From: Photobacterium sp. CCB-ST2H9
GTDB lineage: Bacteria; Pseudomonadota; Gammaproteobacteria; Enterobacterales; Vibrionaceae
Direction of reading: 5' to 3'
Assembly: GCF_023151555.2 (NCBI RefSeq)
Contig: NZ_CP100425.1
Coordinates: 2,852,001-2,916,000 of the forward strand
DNA length: 64,000 nt
The notes below the pieces were generated by a model. It searched no databases. It worked only from the letters and a program-made list of their open reading frames with translations, and was not told the origin of the DNA. Each line of letters begins with the position of its first letter. Within the stretch, counting starts at the first letter, position 1. Of this stretch, positions 39,598-49,626 are shown piece after piece. Both the position numbers and the translations under genes were made by a program.

Positions 39598-40740
39598 ATG
39601 ACTACCCAAGCCACCACAGCTGAGCCAATGCAAAGCTCCATGCGATGGGTTCGCTGGGCCAACCTGGTTTTCATGCTGTACCTGCTGCTTGTTGCCGTAT
39701 CCATGGTCAGTAGCGGCTTCAAATGGTCCGTCGGTGAACAAGCCAAAACCCTGTTTGAATTTGCCTCACACCCAATTGCAGGCCTGATGATCGGTCTGGT
39801 AGCCACCTCTCTAATCCAGTCTTCCAGTACCGTCACTTCCATCATTGTGGGCCTGGTTGCCGGTGGTTTACCGGTGGAAACCGCAATCCCGATGATCATG
39901 GGTGCCAATATTGGTACGACCATGACCAACACACTGGTCAGCCTGGGTCATGCCCGCTGCAAAGAAGAGTTTCAGCGTGCTTTTTCTGCCGCGACTGTCC
40001 ACGATTTCTTTAACCTGCTCGCCGTCTTGATCTTCCTGCCTCTGGAAATGATGTTTGGTCTGCTGGAAAAAGTCTCAGCCTGGCTGGTATCGCCGCTGAT
40101 GTCGACTGGCGACATGAGCATGAAAGGCCTGAACTTTATCAAGCCACTGACCAAACCCGTAGTCCATGCAGTGCAAGCACCGCTGGAATCTTTGGGAACC
40201 ATGGGCGGTATCGTGATGATCGCTCTGGGTATTGCCCTGATCTTTCTGGCAATCACCGTTATGGGTAAACTGATGCGCAGCCTGATGGTCGGCCGTGCCC
40301 GTGAAATCCTGAAAAGTGCGATCGGCCGTGGCCCGGTGCACGGTATCGTGTCAGGCACAGTCGTCACCGTCCTGGTACAGTCGTCTTCAACCACCACCAG
40401 CCTGATGGTGCCGCTGGTTGGCACCGGGGTGCTGAAGGTCCGTGATGTATATCCTTTTACACTGGGCGCAAACATCGGCACCTGCATCACGGCCCTGCTG
40501 GCTGCTACGGCGATTTCCGGTGACCACGCTGTATTTGCCCTGCAAATTGCACTGGTGCACCTGAGCTTCAACGTGATGGCAACCCTGCTGATTTTCGGCC
40601 TGCCGTTCCTGCGCGAACTGCCACTCAAATGTGCTTTCTTCCTGGGCGAGATGGCCGTAAAGAGCAAAGCAGCAGTTGCAGCCTATCTGGGACTGGTCTT
40701 TATCCTGATTCCAGGCGGTATTCTGGCTTTCACCGCCTGA
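39598..40740 (+). CDS. nptA: Na+/phosphate cotransporter, NptA type
   Basis: A 380-residue PNaS-family transporter. The two inverted halves each carry the QSSS signature: LIQSSSTVTSIIVG in the first and VLVQSSSTTTSLMVP in the second, followed in each by a GANIGT motif. About eight membrane helices. The length and motifs agree with V. cholerae NptA, a Na+-driven phosphate importer. I start at ATG 39598-39600 with GGAGA nine bases upstream; in-frame ATGs further up lack ribosome sites. Adjacent to nhaA, so both sodium-coupled systems share one divergent control region. Confidence 0.9.
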   Translation: MTTQATTAEPMQSSMRWVRWANLVFMLYLLLVAVSMVSSGFKWSVGEQAKTLFEFASHPIAGLMIGLVATSLIQSSSTVTSIIVGLVAGGLPVETAIPMIMGANIGTTMTNTLVSLGHARCKEEFQRAFSAATVHDFFNLLAVLIFLPLEMMFGLLEKVSAWLVSPLMSTGDMSMKGLNFIKPLTKPVVHAVQAPLESLGTMGGIVMIALGIALIFLAITVMGKLMRSLMVGRAREILKSAIGRGPVHGIVSGTVVTVLVQSSSTTTSLMVPLVGTGVLKVRDVYPFTLGANIGTCITALLAATAISGDHAVFALQIALVHLSFNVMATLLIFGLPFLRELPLKCAFFLGEMAVKSKAAVAAYLGLVFILIPGGILAFTA

Positions 40741-40765
40741 ACCATTGCACACAGACCATCGCAAC

Positions 40766-40800
40766 AAAAAAGCCCCGTCTCGAAAGAGCGGGGCTTTTTT
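40766..40800 (+). terminator. Bidirectional terminator nptA/thyA
   Basis: GCCCCG/CGGGGC stem, further paired by TCT/AGA, flanked by A and T runs; ends nptA on plus and thyA on minus. Confidence 0.9.
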
Positions 40801-40818
40801 ATCACTTGAACTGTTCAA

Positions 40819-41670
40819 TCACACCGAGAAAGGATACTGGATCGGATCGTGGTACTGATAGCCTTCCACTTGAAAATCATCCAGCGTAACCCAGGTTTCC
40901 AGATCTTCCAGCGTCTGAATCTCCGGGTTGATGATCAGGCGTGGTGACGGGAAAGGCTCACGCTTCAGCTGTACATCACGCATCAGTGCCAGCTGATCTT
41001 CATAAATATGTGCATTCACAATCTTGTGATACGCCTTACCCGCCTTATGGCCAGTAATCTGCGCCATCAGTGCCAGCAATGTAAAGACCTGAATCTGATT
41101 AAAGTTCAGTCCTAAAGGCACGTCACAGGATCGCTGGTAGCTAGTCAGATAAAGCGTATCGCCCAGCAGCGAAAATGTGTGTGTGTGCATACACGGACGC
41201 AGACAGCCCATCTCAAACTCACCCGGGTTGTAAAAGGTCAGGATTTCACCGCGATCATCGATACCGCGACTCAGGTTCTCTGCAATTTTTCGCAATTGGT
41301 CTAATGTACTGCCATCAGGTTTACGCCAGCTGCGCCCCTGCACACCATAGACACGTCCCATATCATCCGTACCTTTTCGGTGCTGATTATTCAGCCAGGC
41401 CTGATTATCATTGGCATTGGCATCCCAGGTTTTGGTACCCAGTGCGCGGAAATCCGCCGCATTGTCATAGCCGCGAATATAACCGAGCAATTCAGCAATT
41501 GCCGCTTTCCAGAAGCTTTTCCGGGTCGTGATCAGGGGAAACTGATTATTGGCTACATCATAGGTCAGATCGGCATTGATCAGTGTCAGACAACGTTTAC
41601 CGGTACGTTCATTTTCAACCCACTCGCCCTCGTCAATAATCCGCTGGCATAAATCTAAATACTGTTTCAT
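40819..41670 (-). CDS. thyA: Thymidylate synthase
   Basis: ThyA methylates dUMP to dTMP with methylene-tetrahydrofolate. The 283-residue product contains the catalytic Cys160 in [12 protein letters not shown] and the dUMP-binding [15 protein letters not shown] start at ATG 41668-41670 ([11 protein letters not shown]), the family N-terminus; the upstream in-frame extension is unlike ThyA. Downstream of lgt but separated by a terminator. Confidence 0.96.
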   Translation of the reverse strand: MKQYLDLCQRIIDEGEWVENERTGKRCLTLINADLTYDVANNQFPLITTRKSFWKAAIAELLGYIRGYDNAADFRALGTKTWDANANDNQAWLNNQHRKGTDDMGRVYGVQGRSWRKPDGSTLDQLRKIAENLSRGIDDRGEILTFYNPGEFEMGCLRPCMHTHTFSLLGDTLYLTSYQRSCDVPLGLNFNQIQVFTLLALMAQITGHKAGKAYHKIVNAHIYEDQLALMRDVQLKREPFPSPRLIINPEIQTLEDLETWVTLDDFQVEGYQYHDPIQYPFSV

Positions 41671-41722
41671 TGACTCTCTTGACCTGAATTGGCAGGAAAT
41701 ACTCTGGCGGCAAGCATAACAC

Positions 41723-41746
41723 AAAAAAGGCAGCCTTTTGGCTGCC
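41723..41746 (-). terminator. lgt terminator
   Basis: GGCAGCC/GGCTGCC stem with a four-base loop and six U on the minus strand, 20 bases after the lgt stop and about 50 before thyA. Confidence 0.88.
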
Positions 41747-41766
41747 TGTTCATGTCTTCAATGCGG

Positions 41767-42573
41767 TTAAGCGGTGCGATGGTGGCCAGCCCTTTTGTAG
41801 GCCCAGACCATCAACAGAATACCGCCAAACACCATCGGCAGAGACAGTATTTGTCCCATGCTGATCCAGCCCCCAAACAGGCCGAGTTGTGCATCCGGCT
41901 CGCGGCAGTATTCCACCAGGAAACGGAAGCTCCCGTATCCCAGCAGGAACAGACCAGATACCGCTCCGGCCGGACGCGGTTTCCGAATGAAGATATTAAG
42001 GATAATCAGCAGGACCACCCCTTCCAGGAAAAACTCGTATAACTGAGACGGATGACGCGGCAGCGGTCCGCCAGTCGGGAACACCATGGCCCAGGGGACA
42101 TCCGTAACACGGCCCCAGAGTTCTCCGTTGATAAAATTCCCCAGCCGGCCTGCGCCCAATCCGAACGGTACCAACGGTGCAACAAAATCAGCCACATCAA
42201 AGAAACGGCGGCCATTTCTGTGGGCATACCAGAGCATGGCTGTCATCACACCCAGCAATCCGCCGTGGAAGGACATCCCGCCGGTCCATACTTTGAAAAG
42301 ATACAGCGGGTCAGCCAGAAACATCTCGAAGTTATAAAACAGTACGTAGCCAACCCGGCCACCAATCACAACCCCTAAGAAACCGAAAAACAGCAGGTCA
42401 CTCACCTGATCACGTGTCCAGCCGCTGCCGGATTTATCTGCCCGGCGGTTCGCCAGCCAGAGCGCAAACATGAAACCCAGCAGGTACATCAGACCGTACC
42501 AGCGTACAGCCAGCGGGCCGATTTCAATCAGAACCGGATCAAAATTAGGAAACGTCAGATAGCCTTGACTCAT
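41767..42573 (-). CDS. lgt: Phosphatidylglycerol-prolipoprotein diacylglyceryl transferase
   Basis: Lgt adds diacylglycerol to the lipobox Cys of prolipoproteins, the step before LspA. The 268-residue membrane protein has seven helices; the conserved HGGLLGVM (SFHGGLLG) and the Lgt signature [14 protein letters not shown] are both visible. It follows the TSUP permease by 92 bases at the end of the rppH-ptsP unit. Confidence 0.96.
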   Translation of the reverse strand: MSQGYLTFPNFDPVLIEIGPLAVRWYGLMYLLGFMFALWLANRRADKSGSGWTRDQVSDLLFFGFLGVVIGGRVGYVLFYNFEMFLADPLYLFKVWTGGMSFHGGLLGVMTAMLWYAHRNGRRFFDVADFVAPLVPFGLGAGRLGNFINGELWGRVTDVPWAMVFPTGGPLPRHPSQLYEFFLEGVVLLIILNIFIRKPRPAGAVSGLFLLGYGSFRFLVEYCREPDAQLGLFGGWISMGQILSLPMVFGGILLMVWAYKRAGHHRTA

Positions 42574-42665
42574 TCAAAACATACTCTTGGTTAATCAATG
42601 AAAGCAGCACTCGTGAACGGTCATGCTCGCGGGTGCTCTCACGCCAATCCACAGACAGGCTTACT

Positions 42666-43463
42666 CTAAAACAACATCTTGCCGCCAATAAATAACAAGA
42701 AGATGGCAAATATTTTCTTCAGGGTCTGCGTCGGTAAACTGCTGACCATTCGGGCGCCGAACCGGGTTGTCAGCACCGAGGTACACACCACCCCCAGCAG
42801 CGCAGGCAAATACACATACCCCACACTATAAGGCGGCAAAGAGGAATCTCCGCTGCCGGCGACAATAAAGCCAGCCATACCGGCTACCGCTATAATGGAG
42901 CCGCAAAACGCCGCCGTCCCGATAGCACGCCGCATTTCCACACCATACCAGCTCAGATATGGCACGGTCAGCGAGCCACCGCCAATCCCGGCCAGACTGG
43001 CAACCAATCCAATGATGCTGCCACTGCCGACAATTTTTGTCCCACCAGGTAAAGGATGACGTCCTGAAACTTTCAGCGATAACAGCATTTGCAACGCTAA
43101 CAGCAGCACAATACCAGCAAATATCTTTGGCAGCCAAACTGTTGGTACCCATTCCGCGACTGCGCTGCCAGCCAGTCCGCCCAAAATCATCCCCGGTGCC
43201 AGTAATTTGACCAGTGAAATATCCACATTTCCCAACCGGAGGTGGCTTCGGGCTGAAGAACCTGAAGTCAGTACGATACAGGCCAGTGAGGTCGCCAGTG
43301 CAATATGCATGACTAACTCTGTGTCAATCCCGATATGAGGCAGTAACCAGACCAATGCAGGTACAATCAGCAAACCTCCGCCTATCCCCAGCAACCCGGC
43401 CAGAAGACCAACCACAGCTCCCAACCCCAAACACATCAGGATCAGCCACAACATCTCTGGCAT
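42666..43463 (-). CDS. TSUP-family permease (TauE/SafE)
   Basis: A 265-residue membrane protein with about eight helices. Two related halves carry the family glycine motif: GLLAGLLGIGGGLLIVPAL and GLVASLAGIGGGSLTVPYL. The family moves sulfur-containing or other organic anions; the substrate here is unknown. ATG 43461-43463 is three bases after the ptsP stop, so it is translationally coupled to ptsP. In V. cholerae and E. coli a gene of this kind is often between ptsP and lgt. Confidence 0.87.
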   Translation of the reverse strand: MPEMLWLILMCLGLGAVVGLLAGLLGIGGGLLIVPALVWLLPHIGIDTELVMHIALATSLACIVLTSGSSARSHLRLGNVDISLVKLLAPGMILGGLAGSAVAEWVPTVWLPKIFAGIVLLLALQMLLSLKVSGRHPLPGGTKIVGSGSIIGLVASLAGIGGGSLTVPYLSWYGVEMRRAIGTAAFCGSIIAVAGMAGFIVAGSGDSSLPPYSVGYVYLPALLGVVCTSVLTTRFGARMVSSLPTQTLKKIFAIFLLFIGGKMLF

Positions 43464-43466
43464 CAA

Positions 43467-45728
43467 TTATTTCCCTGCACGGATAAAACCACCCATACCA
43501 CGCTGTTCAACGAAGGATGTCGCCATCTTACGCACATCCTGACCAAAGGTCGCCGTCAGTGCCTGAGCTGCCAGTTGCTCCATATCACTGAGTGCCGTAT
43601 GACGCAGAACATATTTAATTTTGGCAACGTTCCGGGTATTCATACTCAGAGAGCGGTACCCCATACCAACCAGCAACAACGCACCAAGCGGGTCCCCCGC
43701 CAGCTCACCACAGACACTCACAGGCATGGCCAGCGACTCGCTGACGCTCTGAATATGTTTCAGTGCCTGCATGACAGCAGGGTGGAAAGCATCATAGACA
43801 TTCGCGACCCGTGAATTGTTCCGGTCAACGGCCAATAAATACTGAGTTAAGTCATTACTGCCCACCGAAATAAAATCCACCCGGTCTTTCAAAGCCGGCA
43901 GCTGATAGAGAATGGAAGGGACTTCAATCATGATCCCCAGCTTCGGTCTGCGCAAACTTTTTCCCTGACTTTCAGCAAACGCGGACACTTCTTCAAACGC
44001 TCTCTCAATCAAGGCTTTGGATTCATCCAGCTCCGGGATCCCGGAGATCATGGGCAACAGGATATCCATGTTGTCGAGACCAATACTCGCCTTGAGCATC
44101 GCTCTGACCTGCATCAGAAAAATTTCCGGGTGATCCAGCGTGAAGCGGATGCCACGCCATCCCAGAAAAGGATTGTCTTCTTCAATGGTGAGATAAGGGA
44201 GCGGCTTGTCACCACCAATATCCAGTGTACGCATCACCACGGATTTATTCGGGTAAGACGTCAGGATGGCACGGTACTGAGCCGCCTGTTCTTCTTCGGA
44301 AGGAAAACTGCGCTGCAGCAGAAACGGCACTTCAGTCCGGTAGAGACCGACCCCATCCACGCCCTTATTCACCGCAATATTGGTATCAGCACTCAGCCCG
44401 GCGTTGAGATACAGAAAAATTCTTTCCTGATCTGCCGTGACTGCCGCTTTATCGAGATCCTGCTCGACCAGTGCGGTCAGCTCGTTTTCTTCTCGCAGTA
44501 GTCGTTTGTACTCGGCCAGAACCTGCCTGTTCGGCTCGATCAGCAGGTCGCCCCGGTAGCCATCCACAACCACCAGCGTGTTATGAACTTTTTCAGGAAT
44601 AAAATCGACCCCCATGATCGCCGGAATCCCCAGGGCACGGGATAATATTGCGGCATGGGAGTTTGCAGCACCTTCCTGCGCCACCACGGCAGCCAGCTTG
44701 TCTCTTGGAATGCTGGCCAGCATGGCGGCTGTCAGCTCTCGGGTAAGCAGAACAATCGGCGCATCCCACTGATGCTCGATCCCTTCCTCATTATGCAGAA
44801 AGAACAGTAAACGCTGCCCCAGCTCCCGGATATCATGCGCACGTTCCCGCAGATAATCATCTTTCATATTGGCAAAACGTGCGGAATACGTTTCCACGGT
44901 CTGCCGGACAGCCCACTCTGCCTGATCACCGCCTGCAACTTTGGAGAAAAGATCTTTCCGCAGCATCGGATCGTTCAGCAAGTGGCTGAACAGATCAAAA
45001 ATCGCCAGAGTTTCTTTGTGAAGTTCACTATCGAAGCGTTTGCGCAGGCGACGAAATTCATTGCTGGCCATCTCAATGGCAATGCTCAATCGTTCCTGCT
45101 CGGCTTCCCGGTCCAGACAGGATGCCGGGCTCACCACTTCCAATCTTGGCTGGTTGTCGTCCCACCAGGCTTTTGCAACCGCAACGCCTGTGGATGCAGC
45201 GGATCCGGTCAGATGCAGGCCATCCCGTTGATCCGGCCACATCCCCTGTGCTTTTGCATGCGCCAGAATGACCGCCAGCTGTGCCGCCAGCGTCACCATA
45301 AAGGACTCTTCGCTTTCCGTGAATTCACGCTTTTCGCGCTGCTGAATCACCAGTACGCCAAGAACTTTACGCTGATGAATAATCGGTGTGCCAAAAAAGG
45401 AGCGGAAGGATTCTTCGTTGGTACCGGGGATATGCTTAAAATTGGGATGACTGCTGGCATCAGCCACGTTGACGGGTTCCGCCTGGCGGCCGACCAGACC
45501 GACCAGACCTTCATTAAAACTGAGCCCAACCTGATATGAGGGTTTGGTTAACCCTTGGGTCGCCATCAGCATATATTGCTGCCGATGCTCATCCACAATG
45601 TAGACAGAGCAACACTCCGTCTTCATTGCATCACAAATACTGACCACCAAGACATCCAACGCTTCGAGCAAGGTCGGCGCGCTGGCAACTTTCTCTACGA
45701 TTTCTCTGAGCTGGGTCAGCATAAGCAT
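43467..45728 (-). CDS. ptsP: Nitrogen PTS enzyme I (EI-Ntr)
   Basis: PtsP starts the nitrogen-related phosphotransfer chain from PEP to NPr and EIIA-Ntr. The 753-residue protein has an N-terminal GAF domain (glutamine-sensing in E. coli), the phospho-histidine domain with GAANSHAAILSRALGIP, and the PEP-binding barrel ending ISVGSNDLTQYLLAVDRNN and SVCGELAGDP. The first of two nearby ATGs has AAGGGA at good spacing; the second (two codons later) corresponds to the E. coli start. 14 bases after rppH. Confidence 0.95.
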   Translation of the reverse strand: MLMLTQLREIVEKVASAPTLLEALDVLVVSICDAMKTECCSVYIVDEHRQQYMLMATQGLTKPSYQVGLSFNEGLVGLVGRQAEPVNVADASSHPNFKHIPGTNEESFRSFFGTPIIHQRKVLGVLVIQQREKREFTESEESFMVTLAAQLAVILAHAKAQGMWPDQRDGLHLTGSAASTGVAVAKAWWDDNQPRLEVVSPASCLDREAEQERLSIAIEMASNEFRRLRKRFDSELHKETLAIFDLFSHLLNDPMLRKDLFSKVAGGDQAEWAVRQTVETYSARFANMKDDYLRERAHDIRELGQRLLFFLHNEEGIEHQWDAPIVLLTRELTAAMLASIPRDKLAAVVAQEGAANSHAAILSRALGIPAIMGVDFIPEKVHNTLVVVDGYRGDLLIEPNRQVLAEYKRLLREENELTALVEQDLDKAAVTADQERIFLYLNAGLSADTNIAVNKGVDGVGLYRTEVPFLLQRSFPSEEEQAAQYRAILTSYPNKSVVMRTLDIGGDKPLPYLTIEEDNPFLGWRGIRFTLDHPEIFLMQVRAMLKASIGLDNMDILLPMISGIPELDESKALIERAFEEVSAFAESQGKSLRRPKLGIMIEVPSILYQLPALKDRVDFISVGSNDLTQYLLAVDRNNSRVANVYDAFHPAVMQALKHIQSVSESLAMPVSVCGELAGDPLGALLLVGMGYRSLSMNTRNVAKIKYVLRHTALSDMEQLAAQALTATFGQDVRKMATSFVEQRGMGGFIRAGK

Positions 45729-45742
45729 TATGATCCCTTGGG

Positions 45743-46264
45743 TTAACCTCGCCTGTTTTTACGTTTCGATTTCCGTTCCTTACGTTCCTTAAACGGCATC
45801 GCCATCGCCGCGAATTCTTTCAGCGCCCGGCGATATACATCCCGTTTGAAGGACACAACCTGACGTACCGGATACCAGTAACTGACCCAACGCCAGCCAT
45901 CAAATTCCGGGGTGGTGCCACGCTGCATGTTCACCTTAGACTCATCGCACTCCAGACTCAGCAAAAACCACTTTTGCTTTTGCCCGATACAAACCGGTTT
46001 GGAGTCCCACCGGACCAGACGCTTCGGTAACTTGTATCTCAGCCAATGGCGGCTGGATGCCAAAATCCTGACGTCCTTTTTGGTCAGACCCACTTCCTCA
46101 TACAGTTCACGGTACATGGCCTGTTCAGGAGTTTCCCCCTCATCGATACCGCCTTGCGGAAACTGCCAAGAGTGTTGTCCATATCGTCGAGCCCAAAATA
46201 CCTGGCCATGGCTGTTACAGATAACTATCCCCACATTAGGGCGGTATCCATCGCCATCAATCAC
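45743..46264 (-). CDS. rppH: RNA pyrophosphohydrolase RppH
   Basis: RppH removes pyrophosphate from mRNA 5' ends, starting RNase E-dependent decay. The Nudix box [27 protein letters not shown] motif begins near residue 38 with the expected Gly, Glu and REUxEExG residues. The start is GTG with GAGG seven bases upstream ([14 protein letters not shown] follows). The Lys/Arg-rich tail is typical. First gene of rppH-ptsP-TSUP-lgt. Confidence 0.95.
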   Translation of the reverse strand: MIDGDGYRPNVGIVICNSHGQVFWARRYGQHSWQFPQGGIDEGETPEQAMYRELYEEVGLTKKDVRILASSRHWLRYKLPKRLVRWDSKPVCIGQKQKWFLLSLECDESKVNMQRGTTPEFDGWRWVSYWYPVRQVVSFKRDVYRRALKEFAAMAMPFKERKERKSKRKNRRG

Positions 46265-46894
46265 TGGACGACCTCAAGTAAAAATATCAATTAACAGTGA
46301 TTTTTTCACAGAAATAGGCTCAGGGTAAACATTCATTGTCATCAATCACTGTTTTTTCCTACCTGGCACTCACTTTATGGATAACTTCTCACTGAACAGG
46401 AGGTTATAAACAGAGAAATGAGACCTCTCCCACATTTATTCACGCTTTCTGTGGATAGTTTTGTGTAGAAACTCTGTTATTGCTGATTTAATCAACAAAA
46501 CCAAAACAAGCGGTTTCTTATTTCGGATATGAACAGAATAAATAATCACTTAAAAACCATTAACTTAAAATCAATTATTACGTATATCTATGAGAATAGA
46601 TTCAATCTTATTCAGCGGATCTTCAGCGGTGGTCAAAGATCAACCAACTTTACATTTATCCACAACTCAGGGAGGTGCCTGGTGAAATAAACACCAGACC
46701 GTCGTTCAAATTCCACGCAATACCCTGTAAATCCATCCAGCTCAGAGAATGTGCACTTTGTTCGAAAAATTACCTGTGGATATCTTTGGAGAAGATCTCC
46801 ACCGTCGGGCTGATCTTTATCGCAAGCTCTCCCGGATCCTGATGATTGTGTTACCATACGCTGTTCTCTGATTGCCTGTACGACATACCTGCTA
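46265..46894. other. Non-coding region with DnaA-box-like and GATC clusters
   Basis: This 630-base AT-rich gap between rppH and mutH has one perfect DnaA box, TTATCCACA (46656-46664), and four single-mismatch ones: 46376-46384, 46436-46444 (TTATTCACG), 46450-46458 and 46775-46783. Five GATC sites occur within 46618-46838. A very AT-rich stretch lies at 46530-46600, and a long-range 10-bp inverted repeat (AACAGTGATT, 46293-46302 with 46344-46353) near rppH. The combination resembles replication-control DNA but oriC is not expected here. Promoters for mutH and rppH must also lie in it. Confidence 0.5.
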
Positions 46895-47575
46895 ATGACG
46901 ATGCCCCAAAATTCTCCCCCAACCTCTGAATCCGAGCTGCTGGCGCGGGCACAGGCACTTGCTGGTTACACGCTGGGAGAACTGGCCGAGCAGGCAGGAC
47001 AAGTCACCCCACCGGATCTGCGTCGTGATAAAGGCTGGGTCGGCCAGCTTCTGGAATGGCATTTGGGTGCCACAGCCGGCAGTCAGCCTGTCCCCGACTT
47101 TACCGAGCTTGGTATTGAACTGAAAACGATCCCGATCAGTCACCAGGGGAAACCTCTGGAAACCACCTTTGTCTGCGTCGCCCCCCTGACGGGCCTGCAT
47201 GGCGTCAGTTGGGAAAACAGCCATATCAGACACAAACTGGCGCGGGTACTGTGGATTCCAGTCGAAGGTGAACGCGAAATTCCGCTGGCTGAACGCCATG
47301 TCGGCTCTCCTTTGCTCTGGAGCCCTTCAGCAGATGAAGAAGCTCGCCTGCGGCGCGACTGGGAAGAACTGATGGATCTGATCGTTCTGGGCAAAGTGGA
47401 ACAAATCACCGCCCGGCATGGTGAAGTCCTGCAACTCCGGCCGAAAGCGGCCAACAGCAAAGCCCTGACAGAAGCCTATGGGGCCAACGGCCAGCCCATC
47501 AAAACCCTGCCACGCGGCTTTTATCTCAAAACACAATTTACTGCCGAACTGCTGGCCCGCCATTTCATGCTCTGA
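46895..47575 (+). CDS. mutH: DNA mismatch repair endonuclease MutH
   Basis: MutH nicks the unmethylated strand at hemimethylated GATC, directed by MutS-MutL. The 226-residue product has the PD-(D/E)xK active site as Asp68, Glu75 and Lys77 ([14 protein letters not shown]), plus [12 protein letters not shown] and PLLWSP blocks of the family. Its presence implies Dam methylation. A second ATG two codons downstream is an alternative start. Confidence 0.96.
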   Translation: MTMPQNSPPTSESELLARAQALAGYTLGELAEQAGQVTPPDLRRDKGWVGQLLEWHLGATAGSQPVPDFTELGIELKTIPISHQGKPLETTFVCVAPLTGLHGVSWENSHIRHKLARVLWIPVEGEREIPLAERHVGSPLLWSPSADEEARLRRDWEELMDLIVLGKVEQITARHGEVLQLRPKAANSKALTEAYGANGQPIKTLPRGFYLKTQFTAELLARHFML

Positions 47576-47585
47576 CAGCCCGGAA

Positions 47586-47888
47586 TTACAGTGGAATTGT
47601 CATCTCGTCCTGACAGCATTGTGGTTTGCCGTCCGGGGAAAATTCGTCATGCGGGTCGATCATTCGCAGCGTGATCGATTTCACGCCCAGCGGCCTCAAG
47701 AACTCCCTCACCTGCTCCATATTCTGAAAGTGCAGTGTATTATCGTCGTCATCTTTCAACGGCTCAAGGTGGTGCCTGTACTCGACTTCCATCAAATAAG
47801 CCGCCTGACCGGCATAACTGGTCAGCACACATCTCGGCACATCCTCACCGGGCGACTTCACCCAGTGCTTGAATTGGGACAATTTCAT
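47586..47888 (-). CDS. Conserved small cytoplasmic protein (DUF6482-like)
   Basis: A 100-residue protein without signal peptide or membrane helix. It begins MKLSQFKHWVKSP and contains YLMEVEYRHHLEPL, an acidic DDDD stretch and two adjacent Cys near the end. It resembles small proteins common in Vibrio and Shewanella assigned to DUF6482; that family name is from memory. GAGGAG lies upstream of ATG 47886-47888. Convergent with mutH, 10 bases apart. Function unknown. Confidence 0.7.
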   Translation of the reverse strand: MKLSQFKHWVKSPGEDVPRCVLTSYAGQAAYLMEVEYRHHLEPLKDDDDNTLHFQNMEQVREFLRPLGVKSITLRMIDPHDEFSPDGKPQCCQDEMTIPL

Positions 47889-48104
47889 GGCCACTCCTCA
47901 GTCAGGGAACTGATTTAACTATGTGCGAACATTGTCCGTTCAGCAAGGCGGCCACTTTGTTCCCGGCGCTCTAAGGTCAGGCTTGCATTATTGTCGCAAC
48001 AAAACGACCGGCACATTTTGTGCTAACCCCCTATTTTCCTGCCGCTTTTCAGCCGCTACATCCTAGGTTATAGTCAAAGTGAATTTGCGGTCCAAGGAGG
48101 GCAA

Positions 48105-49139
48105 ATGAAATACCATAAGATCCCCCATTCATCTCTCGAAGTCAGTCAGATTGGTCTGGGTACCATGACATTTGGTGAACAGAATACCGAAGCCGAAGCC
48201 CACAGCCAGCTCGACTTCGCTCTGGAGCGCGGTGTCAACCTGATCGATACTGCTGAAATGTATCCGGTACCGCCCAAAGCAGAAACACAGGGACTGACAG
48301 AATCCTATATTGGCAGCTGGCTGAAAAAATCCGGCAAGCGAGACAAAGTCATTCTTGCAACCAAGGTTGCGGGGCCGCGTAATGTGCCGCATATCCGAAA
48401 TCAGATGGCGCTGGACTGGCGGAACATTCATGAAGCCGTTGAAAACAGCCTGGAACGACTGCAAACTGATTATATCGATCTCTATCAGTTACACTGGCCG
48501 CAGCGCGAAACAAACTGTTTTGGCAAGCTGAATTATCCTTACCCGGATGAAAATACTGGCGTCACTTTAACGGATTCACTGGAAGCACTGGCCGAACTGG
48601 TGCGTGCCGGTAAAATCCGTTACATCGGACTGTCAAATGAAACCCCGTGGGGCGTGATGTCCTTTTTACGTCTGGCAGAAAAACATGACCTGCCGCGGGT
48701 AGTCACCATACAAAACCCATATAACTTGCTCAATCGCAGCTTTGAGGTCGGTCTTTCGGAAATCAGCCATTATGAGGGCGTGAAATTACTGGCTTATTCT
48801 CCGATGGCATTCGGAATTCTCAGTGGTAAATACCTCAATGGTCAAAAACCTGCAGGCGCCCGCTGTACGCTGTTCGAGCGCTTCGTCCGCTACTTTACCC
48901 CCCAAGGTGTTGCAGCAACGGAAGCTTATGTGAAAGTAGCGAAAAAGCATGGACTGGATCCGGCACAAATGGCGTTGGCTTTTGTGAATCAGCAACCGTT
49001 CAATGCGTCAACCCTGATTGGCGCGACGAATCTGACTCAGCTGGAGGCGAATATCGACAGTCTGTCGGTAGAACTCAATGCTGAAATTCTGGCAGATCTT
49101 GAGCAAGTTGGGCTCACTTATTCAAATCCTTGTCCGTAA
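48105..49139 (+). CDS. tas: Aldo/keto reductase Tas
   Basis: A 344-residue NADP-dependent aldo-keto reductase. The catalytic tetrad is visible: Asp and Tyr in LIDTAEMYPVPP, Lys in LATKVAGP and His in YQLHWPQR. Overall sequence is close to E. coli Tas, whose physiological substrate is unclear. AAGGAGGG precedes the ATG. Also next to mutH in E. coli, and near vpsR in V. cholerae. Confidence 0.92.
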   Translation: MKYHKIPHSSLEVSQIGLGTMTFGEQNTEAEAHSQLDFALERGVNLIDTAEMYPVPPKAETQGLTESYIGSWLKKSGKRDKVILATKVAGPRNVPHIRNQMALDWRNIHEAVENSLERLQTDYIDLYQLHWPQRETNCFGKLNYPYPDENTGVTLTDSLEALAELVRAGKIRYIGLSNETPWGVMSFLRLAEKHDLPRVVTIQNPYNLLNRSFEVGLSEISHYEGVKLLAYSPMAFGILSGKYLNGQKPAGARCTLFERFVRYFTPQGVAATEAYVKVAKKHGLDPAQMALAFVNQQPFNASTLIGATNLTQLEANIDSLSVELNAEILADLEQVGLTYSNPCP

Positions 49140-49162
49140 TTCCACTGAAGCTGAAAACAAAA

Positions 49163-49182
49163 GCCCCCGCTAAAACGGGGGC
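49163..49182. terminator. Terminator between tas and the DUF1127 gene
   Basis: GCCCCCG/CGGGGGC stem with a six-base loop. The minus-strand transcript is followed by TTTTGTTTT; the plus side has only scattered T. It mainly serves the DUF1127 gene and possibly tas. Confidence 0.75.
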
Positions 49183-49195
49183 CGTTGGGTTCTTT

Positions 49196-49223
49196 CTGGC
49201 CTTACTCCGCAGAGTAAGGCCAG
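49196..49223 (-). other. Perfect 12-bp hairpin after the DUF1127 stop
   Basis: CTGGCCTTACTC/GAGTAAGGCCAG with a four-base loop, four bases from the stop codon at 49227. No U-run follows, so it probably protects the mRNA 3' end or assists the following terminator. Confidence 0.6.
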
Positions 49224-49226
49224 CGA

Positions 49227-49472
49227 TTACGTCAGACTTCGCGACCGAAATGCTCGCCTGAGGTGACGGCTCTTACGCATGGCTCGTTGACCGGCCAGCG
49301 CTGAATCGACGCGCATATCTTTGTCAATTCCCATATCTTTCAGAATATGTGAAGACAGTTGAGGTAAATGAAACTGCATCCGTCGGTATTCGCGACGCCA
49401 TGCTTCTTCTTCACGATGAAGATCAAGACGAATAAGTAAAACAGCAAAACGTAAATAGACTGATTGGCGCAT
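49227..49472 (-). CDS. Small basic DUF1127-like protein
   Basis: An 81-residue Arg-rich protein. The segment LIRLDLHREEEAWRREYRRMQFHLPQLSSHILKDMGI has the aromatic/Arg pattern and the L-x-D-M/I-G-I end of the DUF1127 (YjiS-like) family; other members affect RNA or phosphate metabolism in alphaproteobacteria, which may not apply here. I start at ATG 49470-49472 with GGAG nine bases upstream; an ATG nine codons earlier is possible. Downstream of a 22-codon ORF, followed by two hairpins. Confidence 0.68.
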   Translation of the reverse strand: MRQSVYLRFAVLLIRLDLHREEEAWRREYRRMQFHLPQLSSHILKDMGIDKDMRVDSALAGQRAMRKSRHLRRAFRSRSLT

Positions 49473-49626
49473 GAGAGTGCTCTCCGTTGAATAAAACATG
49501 GAGGGACGCAAATACGACCGTTTTCAGGCTGACAACTGACTAGCCGCGACAGACGTATCCGCGGCCCATTTACACAGTGAATTACTGTAGAAAGTATTTA
49601 AGATCAGTGACCAGAGGTCAGTGAGC

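Noticed and set aside
46633..46857. 74-codon minus-strand frame in the mutH upstream gap
   Set aside because: No ribosome site, crosses the DnaA-box/GATC cluster, and no protein signature.
46265..46894. Chromosomal replication origin
   Set aside because: Only one perfect DnaA box, no 13-mer-type unwinding repeats recognised, and origin-flanking genes (mnmG, mioC, rctB) are absent.
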